The notes below the pieces were generated by a model. That model was not told the DNA's origin and searched no databases. It was given only the letters and a program-made list of their open reading frames with translations. DNA of 62,485 nt from an uncultured Clostridiaceae bacterium. Its GTDB lineage: Bacteria > Bacillota > Clostridia > TANB77 > CAG-508. Positions 1-9,081 of this stretch are shown here, piece by piece. Positions within the stretch are counted from its first letter, which is position 1. Each line of letters starts with the position of its first letter. The stretch spans positions 1 through 62,485 of the forward strand of contig CANRSN010000011.1 of the NCBI GenBank assembly GCA_947642455.1, written 5' to 3'. The position numbers were made by a program, and so were the translations under genes.

Positions 1-5
1 CAACC

Positions 6-42
6 AAAAAAATTAGATGTAAATTCATTTATTTACATCTAA
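6..42 (-). terminator. Intrinsic terminator overlapping the end of a recombinase fragment
   Basis: Read on the minus strand there is a perfect 12-bp inverted repeat (TTAGATGTAAAT / ATTTACATCTAA, 6-nt loop) followed by seven T. The stem encodes the last residues of the upstream reading frame and the loop contains its TGA stop, so termination and the stop codon coincide. Confidence 0.75.
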
Positions 43-312
43 CAGTATACATGTATCTAACATTTTGGTTATATTATCTTTATAGTAATTTAAAGTTCTA
101 GTTGAGCAACCTTCAATTTCTTTAGATGATATAAATTTATTTAATATATCTGTATTATTCTTTTGTGTTTCTTGCTTTTTAGTTTGTTCTAGCATTTCAA
201 TTTGATAATTTAAGCATATTTTCATAAGTATTTCTTTTAATTTTATTCTTTGGTTATTGTCTAAAAAATTTTCTGTTGTATTAATTACTTTTTCTACAAA
301 TAATTCTCTCAT
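25..312 (-). CDS. Truncated tyrosine recombinase: N-terminal SAM-like domain only
   Basis: The 95-residue product resembles the N-terminal core-binding (SAM-like) domain of phage-type tyrosine integrases, especially around residues 55-85 (FISSKEIEGCSTRTLNYYK). The catalytic domain with its Arg-His-Arg-Tyr residues is absent, and the frame ends inside an intrinsic terminator. A full integrase is normally 300-400 residues, so this is a remnant or a stand-alone N-terminal fragment. A strong ribosome binding site (AGGAGG, about 8 nt before ATG) suggests it could still be translated. The stretch before it holds no intact gene. Family assignment rests on local similarity only, so the call is moderate. 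Confidence 0.5.
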   Translation of the reverse strand: MRELFVEKVINTTENFLDNNQRIKLKEILMKICLNYQIEMLEQTKKQETQKNNTDILNKFISSKEIEGCSTRTLNYYKDNITKMLDTCILLDVNK

Positions 313-684
313 TACAATTACCTCCTATACTTTTAAATCATTTTACATCTTCCAATATATAGAGCTATGACTATATTATACAATACTTTGTTTAATTTAC
401 ATAATTTTGAAGTGTATGGGCAATTTTTATAATTTTTATAATATACAGTAAAAAAAATAAGCTTATTTAAACTAATATACTCATTTTCAAATTTATTTAA
501 TTTTGACATTAGCTTTGTTTATAAATAAGCAAAACATCCATATATTCATCATTACTGCTTACTAATACAGATGTTCTTGATTCATATTTACTTAAAAGTT
601 TCCCTTTAAGAAGGAATAGATTTCCTTTAATATCTAATATTTGTACTGTATATATTCCTTAAAATATATAATCTGACTTGTATA
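313..684. other. Gene-poor stretch with a possible coding remnant
   Basis: No intact gene is seen. On the minus strand, 658 down to 509 is open for about 49 codons and ends in TAA, but it has no start codon with a ribosome binding site and is preceded at once by a stop. It may be the 3' remnant of a lost gene. The rest is AT-rich upstream DNA of the recombinase fragment. Confidence 0.3.
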
Positions 685-1368
685 TTAGAGCACTCGACGG
701 AACGCATAAGGCACATTTTTGTAGTTCTTGTTATTAGGATTGAAATTGTTCCTGTTAAGGTCTGTGGGTGGATTATTGTAATTGTAATCAGCACCGCCAC
801 CAAAATAGCCAGTTCCTCCGTTTCTGAGTTTTATAACTCTTACACGTGGAAGTTTATCAGCTTTTTGGAGTAAATCAACCACAGATTCCCCATTACAAAT
901 TCTCATCTGCAATTCGAAATCACAGATAATCTCATCACACATTCCATCGCCTACATCTTCACACATATCTCTCATTTCCTGTTCAGTTTTATACTCCCAG
1001 TTATGCTCAAAGATATATGTTTCAATCAAGCGAGGATATTGGTCGGGATTCTCATCAGCGATTTTATTCGACTTTTCAAATCTCTCCCAAAGTGCTTTAC
1101 CTTCTCTTCCTGACTCCTCACACTTGCGACGAATTTCTTCTTTACTTTTGTCGATAATATCTCTGTCAATGCGAAACCATTCGCCGAACTTCAGTTTCGA
1201 TGTAATCGGCTTGTCACCCTTCGGCTCGGATGCAATTTCCTTTTTTGAAGTTTCCTCCTTCAAAAGTCTTTCATAATCTCTAACAAGGTCTTCCAAAGGC
1301 ATCATCCGACCATCAGAAAGTTGTACATGCAGTTCCTCTGCACTTTTCTTCACGAACACATTAAGCAT
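685..1368 (-). CDS. Hypothetical protein with richer base composition than its neighbours
   Basis: I do not recognise this 227-residue soluble protein. It starts with MLNVFVKK after a good ribosome binding site (AGGAGG, 8 nt before ATG). It is acidic and Arg/Glu/Asp-rich in the middle, and its C-terminal 45 residues are rich in Asn, Gly and Tyr (runs such as NPNNKNYKN). There is no signal peptide or membrane segment. Codon use includes many C- and G-ending codons (CGC, GAC, CTC), unlike the strongly A/T-ending codons of the surrounding genes. Together with the recombinase fragment and broken genes beside it, this suggests acquisition by transfer. Function unknown. Confidence 0.6.
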   Translation of the reverse strand: MLNVFVKKSAEELHVQLSDGRMMPLEDLVRDYERLLKEETSKKEIASEPKGDKPITSKLKFGEWFRIDRDIIDKSKEEIRRKCEESGREGKALWERFEKSNKIADENPDQYPRLIETYIFEHNWEYKTEQEMRDMCEDVGDGMCDEIICDFELQMRICNGESVVDLLQKADKLPRVRVIKLRNGGTGYFGGGADYNYNNPPTDLNRNNFNPNNKNYKNVPYAFRRVL

Positions 1369-1745
1369 AATTTTTTCCTCCTGTTATTTGAAAAATAGTA
1401 AAGCAAAATGCTTCCTATTTTCTATTTTAACATAATTTCTTATTTTTCGTAACTCTACATAATCTATTTCATTTTATCTTCATAACGATTTGTAATATCA
1501 GCGATAACTTACTATTTTAGATTATACCATATGTCCCTTTATAAAACTACTATTTTATAATATTTTTTATCCTATCAATAATCAAAATTGCCTAGAAGCA
1601 ATTTTGCAGGATCAGGGCGACGTCTCCAATCCACACAACTGCCTAAAAGCGTGGCTTTTATCGGTATACGCTTTTATTATAGCGATGTCAAATAGATGTC
1701 TCATTTTTTGCTAGAAAAGAACCAATATAAATTAATAAATCTATA
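1369..1745. other. Intergenic region with hairpins, no gene seen
   Basis: This holds the upstream region of the preceding minus-strand gene. At 1583-1606 there is a hairpin, CAAAATTGC / GCAATTTTG, whose 9-bp stem recurs with another loop at 47060-47081. A second inverted repeat (AACCAATATA / TATATTGGTT) at 1720-1751 lies at the far end of the peroxiredoxin remnant and may have been its terminator, although the following T-tract is weak. No coding frame of note. Confidence 0.4.
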
Positions 1746-1749
1746 TTGG

Positions 1750-2205
1750 TTTTCACTTTTATTTCAATTCTTCTTTTAATTTTATTTCATCTTCTAGTCC
1801 TTCAAAATAATATTTTTAATGTCAAGATAATTCTTAAAAGTTATTCGCATATAAACTTGTCCAATTTGTATATAAGTGGTATCCATACTCCTTTAAATTC
1901 TCTCAATATTCATTTTCTTCCCAACCAATCACTCCATAATCGATTTTGTGCCATTTTAATTCTAAATTTGATTAACTTATCGATATCAAAAACAATAGGC
2001 AATATCAGACACTTTCATATTTTTTTCAACCTTCCCCAAATTGTAAGAGCATACGGGGGTAAAATCTCCGTGGGTGAGAGAAAAACACTACCCATTTGCC
2101 CTTATAATCACTTAAATTTATCTTTCCCATTGTCGTATCTGCTTCAAACTCTGGTGCAAAACTTCCAATTTTCACATTTCCATTCATCATAATTTCATAA
2201 TCCAT
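1750..2205 (-). pseudogene. Broken peroxiredoxin (AhpC/TSA family)
   Basis: Reading from ATG at 2205 gives MDYEIMMNGNVKIGSFAPEF, then a stretch ending GKWVVFFSHP, the typical start of a thiol peroxidase of the 1-Cys/AhpC-TSA superfamily. The next expected motif, GDFTPVC with the peroxidatic cysteine, is present but only in the adjacent frame, so a one-base insertion near 2068-2072 separates HP from GDFTPVC. Downstream the reading is further degraded by several stops and no intact thioredoxin-fold C-terminus can be joined. An intact family member has about 160-220 residues and reduces peroxides. A weak ribosome binding site (GGGAG) precedes the ATG. I read this as a decayed gene. Confidence 0.7.
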
Positions 2206-2362
2206 AAAAAATAAACTCCCTTCATTATAAAAGAACTAAAAACGTTCTTTTTTCTTATATAATATGAAAAAAAATACATTGTGTGATTTATTTTTACGCA
2301 AACAAAGAGAGTGTCCTAAAATAAATTTTTGTGTAATAATGTGTTATATATAATAAAATTAC

Positions 2363-3754
2363 TTAATGCTTAAATTTTCCTAAAATATCCTTTAAAATCT
2401 TCTTATTTATATATACACAATAAATTACTGTTAAAATTAACATTACTATTTGAAAAACCATATTTTGTGAATAATATGCACCTAAAACAATTCCTAAAAT
2501 AATTAAATTAAGCCATCTTACTCTTGACCTTATTTTAACATAACGTCTAACTTTCTTTTTTCTTTGAATATATACAAAAAAAGTTGCTACTACTGTAGAA
2601 ATTGCAGCTGCCCATAGCCCAACAAATTTAATAAGAGCTATATTCACAATTACATTTATTACAGCTGATATAATAGTAGTTTTTCCCATTATTTTTGTAT
2701 TTTTGTAAGCTGCAAATATTCCTCCAAAAAAGCTAGACATATTAGAAAAATATGTTGCTATAATTAATATTGGAACATATATATATGCCTCTTGAAAGTC
2801 ACCTTTAATTAATAGTGGCATAATAAATGGTAAACATGCAATCATTCCTGTAACAATAGCATACATAAAATTTCTAACTGTTCTATAAATGCTATTATAA
2901 AATCTACGTGCATCTCCCTCATCATTTAAAGCCTTTGATGCTGATTCTTTCCAAGCTGTATAAAAAAAGCTGTATAATGTATCCATATAGTTAGGAAACT
3001 TATATGCCATTGAATATATACCATTTGCAGCAGTTCCCAAAACTGATGATACTATTAACCTATCTGACAAATTTATTATTGTCCAAGATAAACTATTTGG
3101 AACTAGCGGAAATGAGTATTTTATCATTTCCTTCATTGTTTTGCTCTTCTCTACCCTTTTTAATGAAATGAACTTATATACTTTTAATCTAACAAATAAA
3201 AATATTGAAACAATTATATTTGAAATTATTACAGACCATAATAAGCCTTCCATTCCTATTTTTATCCAAGCAATAAATACAACATTTAATAATATTGTTA
3301 ATAAACTTAATAATACATTTGCCCCTGAATATAGCTTTATTTTACCTAAACCTCTAGTAATAGCATTCATAAGTAGCATTACTATTACAGCAATTAAATA
3401 TATTATAAATATTCCTGTATATGGAATCTTACATAAAGCTCCTACAACACCTATCAGTACACTAAAAATTATTGTACTTCTTACTATATATGAAAATGTT
3501 TGAGATATTACATTTTTTATTTCCTGTTTAGTTTTGCAATCTATTAAAAACCTAAACATTGCTTCTTCCATAAGAAGAGTTACCACAGGTGCTAAGAATG
3601 TAGTTATTGTTACTATTAAATCATATACTCCATATTCTTGAGTAGATAAAATTGATGTGTATAATGGAAGTAAAAATACTGATATTACTTGTGTACTCAT
3701 TTTTCCTATTGCTATTATAAAAGTATTAAAAAATAATTCTGCTTTTTTAGACAT
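2363..3754 (-). CDS. Polysaccharide flippase (Wzx/MATE-like, PST family)
   Basis: A 463-residue integral membrane protein with about 12-14 hydrophobic segments across its length and an N-terminus (KAELFFNTFIIAIGKMSTQV) typical of oligosaccharide flippases of the MOP superfamily. These carry lipid-linked sugar repeat units across the cytoplasmic membrane for capsule, teichoic or exopolysaccharide assembly. It lies 25 bp downstream of glmM and in the same orientation as the CpsB/C/D regulators, which fits a role in envelope polysaccharide export. The ATG follows GAAGGGAAG. The polysaccharide it serves cannot be told from this window, since no polymerase or initiating sugar transferase is nearby. 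Confidence 0.85.
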   Translation of the reverse strand: MSKKAELFFNTFIIAIGKMSTQVISVFLLPLYTSILSTQEYGVYDLIVTITTFLAPVVTLLMEEAMFRFLIDCKTKQEIKNVISQTFSYIVRSTIIFSVLIGVVGALCKIPYTGIFIIYLIAVIVMLLMNAITRGLGKIKLYSGANVLLSLLTILLNVVFIAWIKIGMEGLLWSVIISNIIVSIFLFVRLKVYKFISLKRVEKSKTMKEMIKYSFPLVPNSLSWTIINLSDRLIVSSVLGTAANGIYSMAYKFPNYMDTLYSFFYTAWKESASKALNDEGDARRFYNSIYRTVRNFMYAIVTGMIACLPFIMPLLIKGDFQEAYIYVPILIIATYFSNMSSFFGGIFAAYKNTKIMGKTTIISAVINVIVNIALIKFVGLWAAAISTVVATFFVYIQRKKKVRRYVKIRSRVRWLNLIILGIVLGAYYSQNMVFQIVMLILTVIYCVYINKKILKDILGKFKH

Positions 3755-3779
3755 TATTCTTCCCTTCTATAAAGACATA

Positions 3780-5147
3780 TTAAATTCCCAATGTCTTTTG
3801 TATCAATTCAGCAACTTCATTTGCTTTTTCTTTTATATAAATTTCGTCTGAACCTTCAAGCATTACTCTAACTAATGGTTCAGTACCAGATGGTCTAATT
3901 AAGATTCTGCCATTGCCATCTAATTCATTTTCTATTGATTTTATTTTTTCATTAATTTGTGTTATATTTTCTATTTCATATTTTTTATTATTAGGAACTT
4001 TCACATTTACTAATACTTGAGGATATATTTTTATTATCTTTGAAGCCTCTGATGCAGTTAAATTTTTTTCCAATAAAACTTTAATTATCATAAGTGATGT
4101 TAATATTCCATCACCTGTTGGGTTATAATCCAAAAAGATTACATGACCTGATTGTTCTCCCCCTAGGCTATAACCATTTTTTAACATTTCTTCTAATACA
4201 TATCTGTCTCCTACTTTTGTTTGGACAAAATTAATTCCATTTTCTTCTGCATATTTTTTAAGACCTAAATTACTCATAACAGTAGCAACAATAGTATTAT
4301 TTTTTAAACTTCCCTTTTCTTTTAAATAATTTGATGCTATTGCAAGTATTGTGTCTCCATCTATTTCTTTGCCATTTTCATCTACTAATAAACACCTGTC
4401 GCCATCTCCATCATAAGCTATTCCTAAACTACATTTATGCTCTTTCACAAATTGTTTTAAACCTTCCAAATGTGTAGAACCACAGTTACTATTTATATTT
4501 ATTCCATCTGGTTCATTATTTATAATATGATATTTTATCCCTAAAACTTTAAATACCTTTTCTGCTACAACTGATGTTGCTCCATTTGCTGTATCTATTG
4601 CTACAACAAACTTTTCTTTATCTATGTTTTCTAATTCTTCCTCAAAATTTTTTCTAAAAAAATATACATACTCTTCTAATAAATCTGTTCTAATTTCTGA
4701 GACTCCTATTTTATCTCCTACTGCTGTCATTGAGTCTAGTCCATCTGAGTCCATTATATCTTCTATTTCTTCTTCTATTTCATCTGGAATTTTCATTCCT
4801 TTATTACTAAAATACTTAACTCCATTAAATTCATATGTATTATGTGATGCAGAAATTACTACACTTGCATCTGCTTTATACCTTTTAGTTAAATATGCTA
4901 CTGCAGGTGTTGGAATTACACCCAATAATTTTACGTTTGCACCATAACTTAAAAAACCTGCTGTCATTGCACTTTCTATTAGCCCACCTGAAATACGTGT
5001 ATCTCTTCCTATTAGTATAGTTGGAGCATGATCTGTATGTTTAGCTAAAACATGAGCTCCTGCCTTTGCTACTTTAAACACTAAACTTGGTGTAAGTTCA
5101 GTATTTGCAATTCTTCTAATTCCATCTGTTCCAAAATACTTTCTCAT
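3780..5147 (-). CDS. glmM: Phosphoglucosamine mutase GlmM
   Basis: This 455-residue enzyme interconverts glucosamine-6-phosphate and glucosamine-1-phosphate, the step feeding UDP-GlcNAc synthesis for peptidoglycan. The N-terminal FGTDGIRR is the GlmM hallmark. The phosphoserine loop VVISASHN is at about residue 100, the metal-binding DGDGDR at about 245, the sugar-binding GGEQSGH at about 330, and the phosphate-binding RPSGTEP near the C-terminus. Length matches the family (about 450). The start is supported by AAAGGA upstream and by the conserved N-terminus. It precedes the flippase gene by 25 bp, so the two are probably co-transcribed. Confidence 0.95.
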   Translation of the reverse strand: MRKYFGTDGIRRIANTELTPSLVFKVAKAGAHVLAKHTDHAPTILIGRDTRISGGLIESAMTAGFLSYGANVKLLGVIPTPAVAYLTKRYKADASVVISASHNTYEFNGVKYFSNKGMKIPDEIEEEIEDIMDSDGLDSMTAVGDKIGVSEIRTDLLEEYVYFFRKNFEEELENIDKEKFVVAIDTANGATSVVAEKVFKVLGIKYHIINNEPDGININSNCGSTHLEGLKQFVKEHKCSLGIAYDGDGDRCLLVDENGKEIDGDTILAIASNYLKEKGSLKNNTIVATVMSNLGLKKYAEENGINFVQTKVGDRYVLEEMLKNGYSLGGEQSGHVIFLDYNPTGDGILTSLMIIKVLLEKNLTASEASKIIKIYPQVLVNVKVPNNKKYEIENITQINEKIKSIENELDGNGRILIRPSGTEPLVRVMLEGSDEIYIKEKANEVAELIQKTLGI

Positions 5148-5246
5148 TAAAAATTCATTCCTTTCTTTTGAAGTTTTATACTATAAACTTATTACCTCTA
5201 TATATCTTTTTTATAGGTTATGAATTATAAGAATAAATATATAAAA

Positions 5247-6026
5247 TCAAAACTTCTTTGCAAACAATTTAGAAATAAAATTATTTTTTATCTCTATTGG
5301 CAATTCAATATTTATATTTTCATTTTGTAGTACCTTTTTTGCATTATTTGTTAGTAGATTATTTAACTGTTCTTTACTAACTATTTTATTTAATTTTTCT
5401 ATAATTTCATCTATTTTATTATATATTGTATTTAATCTATGAGTGTCTGTCCCTAGGAAATGAACCATATTATGTTTTAATAGTTTCTCTACTGTTTTTT
5501 GTGATATTTTTCCATATTGTCCTAATATGCTTCCAAAATTTGATTGGAATAATACCCCCATTTCTATTAGCTCTAGCAACTTGTTTGGATCGTTTTGTAT
5601 GTATTTATACCTTTCTGGATGAGCTATTATAGGAATATTTCCATTTTCTAGCAAACTATATATTACACTTTTTAAATTTAAAGTTTCTATGCTCATTGGT
5701 AATTCAAACAATACATATTTGCTACTATTTATTGTAGATATTGTTCCATTATTTATCAATTCTGGCATCTCGTCTATAATATATACTTCATTTGCTTGAA
5801 ATAAATTTATTTTTATATTATCTTCTTTTAACTTTTTTTGTATTTCTTTAATTCTTTTCTCTATTTCCTTTTTATTTTGTATATAATAATTTTTCATATA
5901 ATGTGGTGTTAATATTATATCTGTAAAACCTGCTTGACTGGCTTCTTTCAGCATTTCAACTGATTCTTGTATATCTTTTGCACCATCATCAACTCCATAT
6001 ACAATATGTGAATGGAAATCTATCAT
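5247..6026 (-). CDS. CpsB/CapC-type PHP tyrosine-protein phosphatase
   Basis: The product of about 259 residues belongs to the polymerase-and-histidinol-phosphatase (PHP) family of manganese-dependent tyrosine phosphatases that dephosphorylate the partner BY-kinase. Metal-binding motifs are visible: DFHSHIVYGVDDGA at the start, the TPHY motif at about residue 54, HPER in the middle and GTDTHR near the end. I chose ATG at 6026 because this gives the conserved MIDFHSH start and leaves a 16-bp gap to the kinase stop. A longer frame up to 6098 would overlap the kinase by 56 bp and adds unconserved residues. The ribosome binding site is weak, so translation may be coupled to the kinase. Confidence 0.9.
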   Translation of the reverse strand: MIDFHSHIVYGVDDGAKDIQESVEMLKEASQAGFTDIILTPHYMKNYYIQNKKEIEKRIKEIQKKLKEDNIKINLFQANEVYIIDEMPELINNGTISTINSSKYVLFELPMSIETLNLKSVIYSLLENGNIPIIAHPERYKYIQNDPNKLLELIEMGVLFQSNFGSILGQYGKISQKTVEKLLKHNMVHFLGTDTHRLNTIYNKIDEIIEKLNKIVSKEQLNNLLTNNAKKVLQNENINIELPIEIKNNFISKLFAKKF

Positions 6027-6042
6027 ATTACCACATTCCCTT

Positions 6043-6723
6043 TTAATAATATTTGCTTTGATATTTCTTTTGGGAGATTGGCATTTTATTAATAACAACT
6101 CCTGCTATTTTCCCACCAACATCTAAAATATCCTTTTTCATCTTTTTCAGGTCATCTGTCTTTGTTTCTTTGTATGAAGCTACTATAACTGTTGTATCAA
6201 CATATCTTGATATAACTATAGCATCTGTTACTATTATACTTGGTGTTCCATCAAAAATTACTAAGTCGCATGCCTGTTCTAAAGTTTCTACTAAACTTTC
6301 CATTTTTTCTGAAATTAATAGCTCTGATGGATTTGGTGGTACACTTCCTGCGGGAATTACACATAAATTTTCTATATTTGTTTCTTTTATATATAATAGT
6401 ATTTTATCTTGTGTCTTTTTTCCATTTGCTCCAATTCCTGATAAATAGTTAGATAACCCTGGTGTTGGTGATATTCCAAATATTGAAAATTGCCTTCCTT
6501 TTCGCATATCTGCATCTACTAATATTACTTTTTTGCCAGCTTGTGCAAATGCAACTGCTAAATTTGCACTTGTCCAGCTTTTCCCTTCTGATGGTGCAGT
6601 ACTTGTTATTAATAATGATTTTAATTTTTTTGTATTCATAAATTGTATATTTGTCCTTAGTGTTCTAAAAACTTCTGATATTGGAGATTTTGGATCAGTA
6701 AATGTTATTATTTCTTCTTTCAT
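6043..6723 (-). CDS. CpsD/CapB-type tyrosine autokinase (BY-kinase)
   Basis: This 226-residue cytoplasmic P-loop kinase has the BY-kinase Walker A (STAPSEGKS), Walker A' (ILVDADMRKG) and Walker B (DLVIFDGTPS) motifs, and a C-terminal tyrosine cluster (KKYQSKYY) that is the usual autophosphorylation site. In this family the kinase is switched on by a separate membrane activator of the CpsC type, encoded directly upstream with a 4-bp overlap. The CpsB phosphatase follows. The three form the usual regulatory circuit controlling capsule or exopolysaccharide chain length and export. Confidence 0.92.
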   Translation of the reverse strand: MKEEIITFTDPKSPISEVFRTLRTNIQFMNTKKLKSLLITSTAPSEGKSWTSANLAVAFAQAGKKVILVDADMRKGRQFSIFGISPTPGLSNYLSGIGANGKKTQDKILLYIKETNIENLCVIPAGSVPPNPSELLISEKMESLVETLEQACDLVIFDGTPSIIVTDAIVISRYVDTTVIVASYKETKTDDLKKMKKDILDVGGKIAGVVINKMPISQKKYQSKYY

Positions 6724-7439
6724 TGTTTTTTACCTTTCTTTGTATTTGTATTGTTAAAATTGCAAGTTGGAATAGTTGCAAGAACTGTGATTCCTATTTT
6801 CTTTTCAATATCTTCTTTTCCTTTTATTGTTGTATCTAGCAAATTTGCTATTAGTACATATATTACTGATACTACAATTCCTATAAATGCAAATATTATT
6901 ATATCTTTAATGTGATTTATATTATATGGTGTTGTTTCTATTTGTGCTTCACTCATTATTTGTACATTATCTATTTTATACCTATCTATTGCAATTTTCT
7001 GTGCAAAAACTTGTGCTGTTTCATCTGCAATTGTTTTGGCTATTTGTGGATTTTCATCTGTAACAGTTATTTTTATTAATTCTGTATTTTCTACAGCACT
7101 AACCTTAATATTTGCTCTTAATTGTTCCTCTGTTTTATCTATATTCAAATTGCTTTTTACTGTATTTATTATTGTTTGACTTTTTATTAATTCACTATAT
7201 GTTGCAACTAATTTTTGATTTAAGGTTAAGTCATTTGTAGTTATTGTTCCAACATTATTTCCATTCTCATCTTCTTTTGACTTAACTAAAAGTAGTGACG
7301 TTTCTGATTTATACATTGGTGATATATATATATATGAATATGCTATTCCTATTCCTATAAATATTGCTATTATTAGTATAATAAAAAGTTTTCTGCTCCA
7401 AAATATATTAAATAATTCTTTTAAATCTAATTCTTCCAT
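6720..7439 (-). CDS. CpsC/Wzz-type chain-length regulator and kinase activator
   Basis: A 239-residue membrane protein with one transmembrane segment at residues 17-37 and a second at about 178-198, enclosing an extracytoplasmic domain; this is the Wzz/CapA topology. The short cytoplasmic C-terminal tail after the second segment is the part that activates BY-kinases in Gram-positive systems. Its TGA overlaps the kinase ATG (4 bp), showing tight coupling. It is the first gene of the run; the palindromic element at 7540-7720 separates it from hisS. Confidence 0.9.
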   Translation of the reverse strand: MEELDLKELFNIFWSRKLFIILIIAIFIGIGIAYSYIYISPMYKSETSLLLVKSKEDENGNNVGTITTNDLTLNQKLVATYSELIKSQTIINTVKSNLNIDKTEEQLRANIKVSAVENTELIKITVTDENPQIAKTIADETAQVFAQKIAIDRYKIDNVQIMSEAQIETTPYNINHIKDIIIFAFIGIVVSVIYVLIANLLDTTIKGKEDIEKKIGITVLATIPTCNFNNTNTKKGKKQ

Positions 7440-7539
7440 ATATAAATTTGTCTCCTTATCTTATGTATTTTATTATATATATTTGTATACTTTTTGGCAA
7501 TAGTTTTTTATGATTTTTTTAATTATAAAGTGACTATTT

Positions 7540-7720
7540 GTTACAATTCACTGCCCAATTTCTATTTAGGCAATATAATATTTATTTAAACGACGTTTTG
7601 CGCAGGGAAGCTCCCAGAGTGGACATGACCCAGAGCGATTGGCGAAGCCAGTAAAAAACTTCGTTTAAATAAATATTATATTGCCTAAAATATATAATTT
7701 TACAAACTGTGAATTATAAC
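7540..7720 (+). repeat. Palindromic element copy R1 (core plus TTACAATTCAC arms)
   Basis: Ends are near-perfect inverted repeats (GTTACAATTCAC at left, its imperfect complement at right). Inner arms of about 32 bp (AGGCAATATAATATTTATTT and onward) pair across the element. They enclose a GC-rich core containing GCGCAGGGAAGCTCCC and TGGCGAAGCCA. The right end runs into hisS: the last codons and TAA stop of hisS are formed by the terminal repeat. Outer segments are of type alpha (AATTTCTATTT) at left and beta (AAAATTATATATTTT) at right. Confidence 0.9.
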
Positions 7721-9018
7721 TTTGCCTTTAAATCTTCTATTTTCAAGGTTTCCTGTTCTCCAGTTTCCATATTTTTTAAAGTTACTACATTATTTGTAAT
7801 TTCATCTTCTCCTATTACTATTACAAATGGAATTTGCAACCTATCTGCATACTTAAATTTTGCCTTTATTTTTTTATTTCCAATATATACTTCTGTTGGT
7901 ATATTATTCTCTCTTAAAAATGTTGCTACTTCTATTGGTTTAGTCATATCTTCTACCATTGATACAACTAGTACCTTTGATATTGATTTTTGTTCTTCTT
8001 TAATTGCTTGTAACTCATTTAGTTTATAAAATAAACGTGTAAGACCTATTGAAACACCTACACCTGGTAATTTTCTATCTGTATAATATTCTGCTAAGTT
8101 TTCATACCTTCCACCAGAACATACACTTCCTAAACTTCTATATTCATTTAAAAAAGTTTCATATACTGTTCCTGTATAATAATCTAACCCTCTTGCTATT
8201 GTTAAATCTACTCTAAAGTTTTCCTCTGGTAACCCAAATATTCTAATATATTTTATTACTTCTTTTAATTCTTCTACTCCTGTTTTAAATATATCATTTT
8301 GTATATTTAACTGTTCTAACTTTTGCAATTTTTCATCTGTTGACCCTTGTATTTGTATAAATTCTATTATTTTATTTATTGCATCTTCTGGTACATTTAC
8401 TTTTGCTAATTCTTGAATTACTTTTTCTTTTCCTATTTTCTCTAATTTGTCTATTATTCTCATTATTTCTATAGAATTTTCTTCTTGCTCTAATTCTTTA
8501 AATAATCCATTTAAGATTTTTCTATTGTTTATACATATTGTAAAATTATCAAAACCTAACTCTTTTATGGTATTATATATTATTTTTGGTATTTCTGCAT
8601 CATTTATAATACTTAATTCTCCATCTCCAATAATATCTATATCACATTGGTAAAATTCACGAAATCTACCTTTTTGTGGTCTTTCACCTCTATATACTTT
8701 ACCTATTTGATACCTTCTGAATGGAAAACTAAGTTCATTGTAATATTGTGCTACATATTTTGCAAGTGGCACTGTTAAATCAAACCTTAATGCTAAGTTA
8801 TTGTCTCCTTTCTGGAATTCATATATCTGTTTTTCAGTTTCCCCTCCTGCTTTTGCAAGAAGCACTTCTGACATTTCTATTATTGGTGTATCTATTGGTA
8901 AAAAGCCAAATTTCTCGTATGACTTTTGAATTTTCTCTTTCATTTTATTAAACATTATTTGATCTTTTGGTAATAATTCCATAAATCCTGGTAATGTTCT
9001 TGGTTCTATTTTATTCAT
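7714..9018 (-). CDS. hisS: Histidyl-tRNA synthetase
   Basis: A 434-residue class II aminoacyl-tRNA synthetase that charges tRNA-His. Motif 2 and its flanks are plain (LRFDLTVPLAKYVA, then YQIGKVYRGERPQKGRFREF), and the histidine-binding signature ARGLDYYTGTVYE is at about residue 290. The C-terminal anticodon-binding domain runs from about 340 to the end. Length is normal (about 420-430). The gene lies alone between the MBL hydrolase and repeat R1. Its last two codons and stop (AAG TTA TAA) come from the terminal inverted repeat of R1, so the native C-terminus was replaced by the insertion. Confidence 0.96.
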   Translation of the reverse strand: MNKIEPRTLPGFMELLPKDQIMFNKMKEKIQKSYEKFGFLPIDTPIIEMSEVLLAKAGGETEKQIYEFQKGDNNLALRFDLTVPLAKYVAQYYNELSFPFRRYQIGKVYRGERPQKGRFREFYQCDIDIIGDGELSIINDAEIPKIIYNTIKELGFDNFTICINNRKILNGLFKELEQEENSIEIMRIIDKLEKIGKEKVIQELAKVNVPEDAINKIIEFIQIQGSTDEKLQKLEQLNIQNDIFKTGVEELKEVIKYIRIFGLPEENFRVDLTIARGLDYYTGTVYETFLNEYRSLGSVCSGGRYENLAEYYTDRKLPGVGVSIGLTRLFYKLNELQAIKEEQKSISKVLVVSMVEDMTKPIEVATFLRENNIPTEVYIGNKKIKAKFKYADRLQIPFVIVIGEDEITNNVVTLKNMETGEQETLKIEDLKAKL

Positions 9019-9081
9019 ATTTAATCACATTCCTTCCTCAAGGCACAATTTTTCATATACACATTATACAAAGTAGCAATT

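Noticed and set aside
1746-2192. Plus-strand open frame of 148 codons
   Set aside because: It is antisense to the broken peroxiredoxin, whose motifs are clear on the minus strand, and it has no ribosome binding site.
7540-7720. CRISPR array formed by the repeated palindromes
   Set aside because: The copies are scattered over about 50 kb with genes between them, have no regular spacers, and no cas genes are present.
9019-9081. T-box leader upstream of hisS
   Set aside because: The gap upstream of hisS on the minus strand is only about 60 bp and lacks T-box features.
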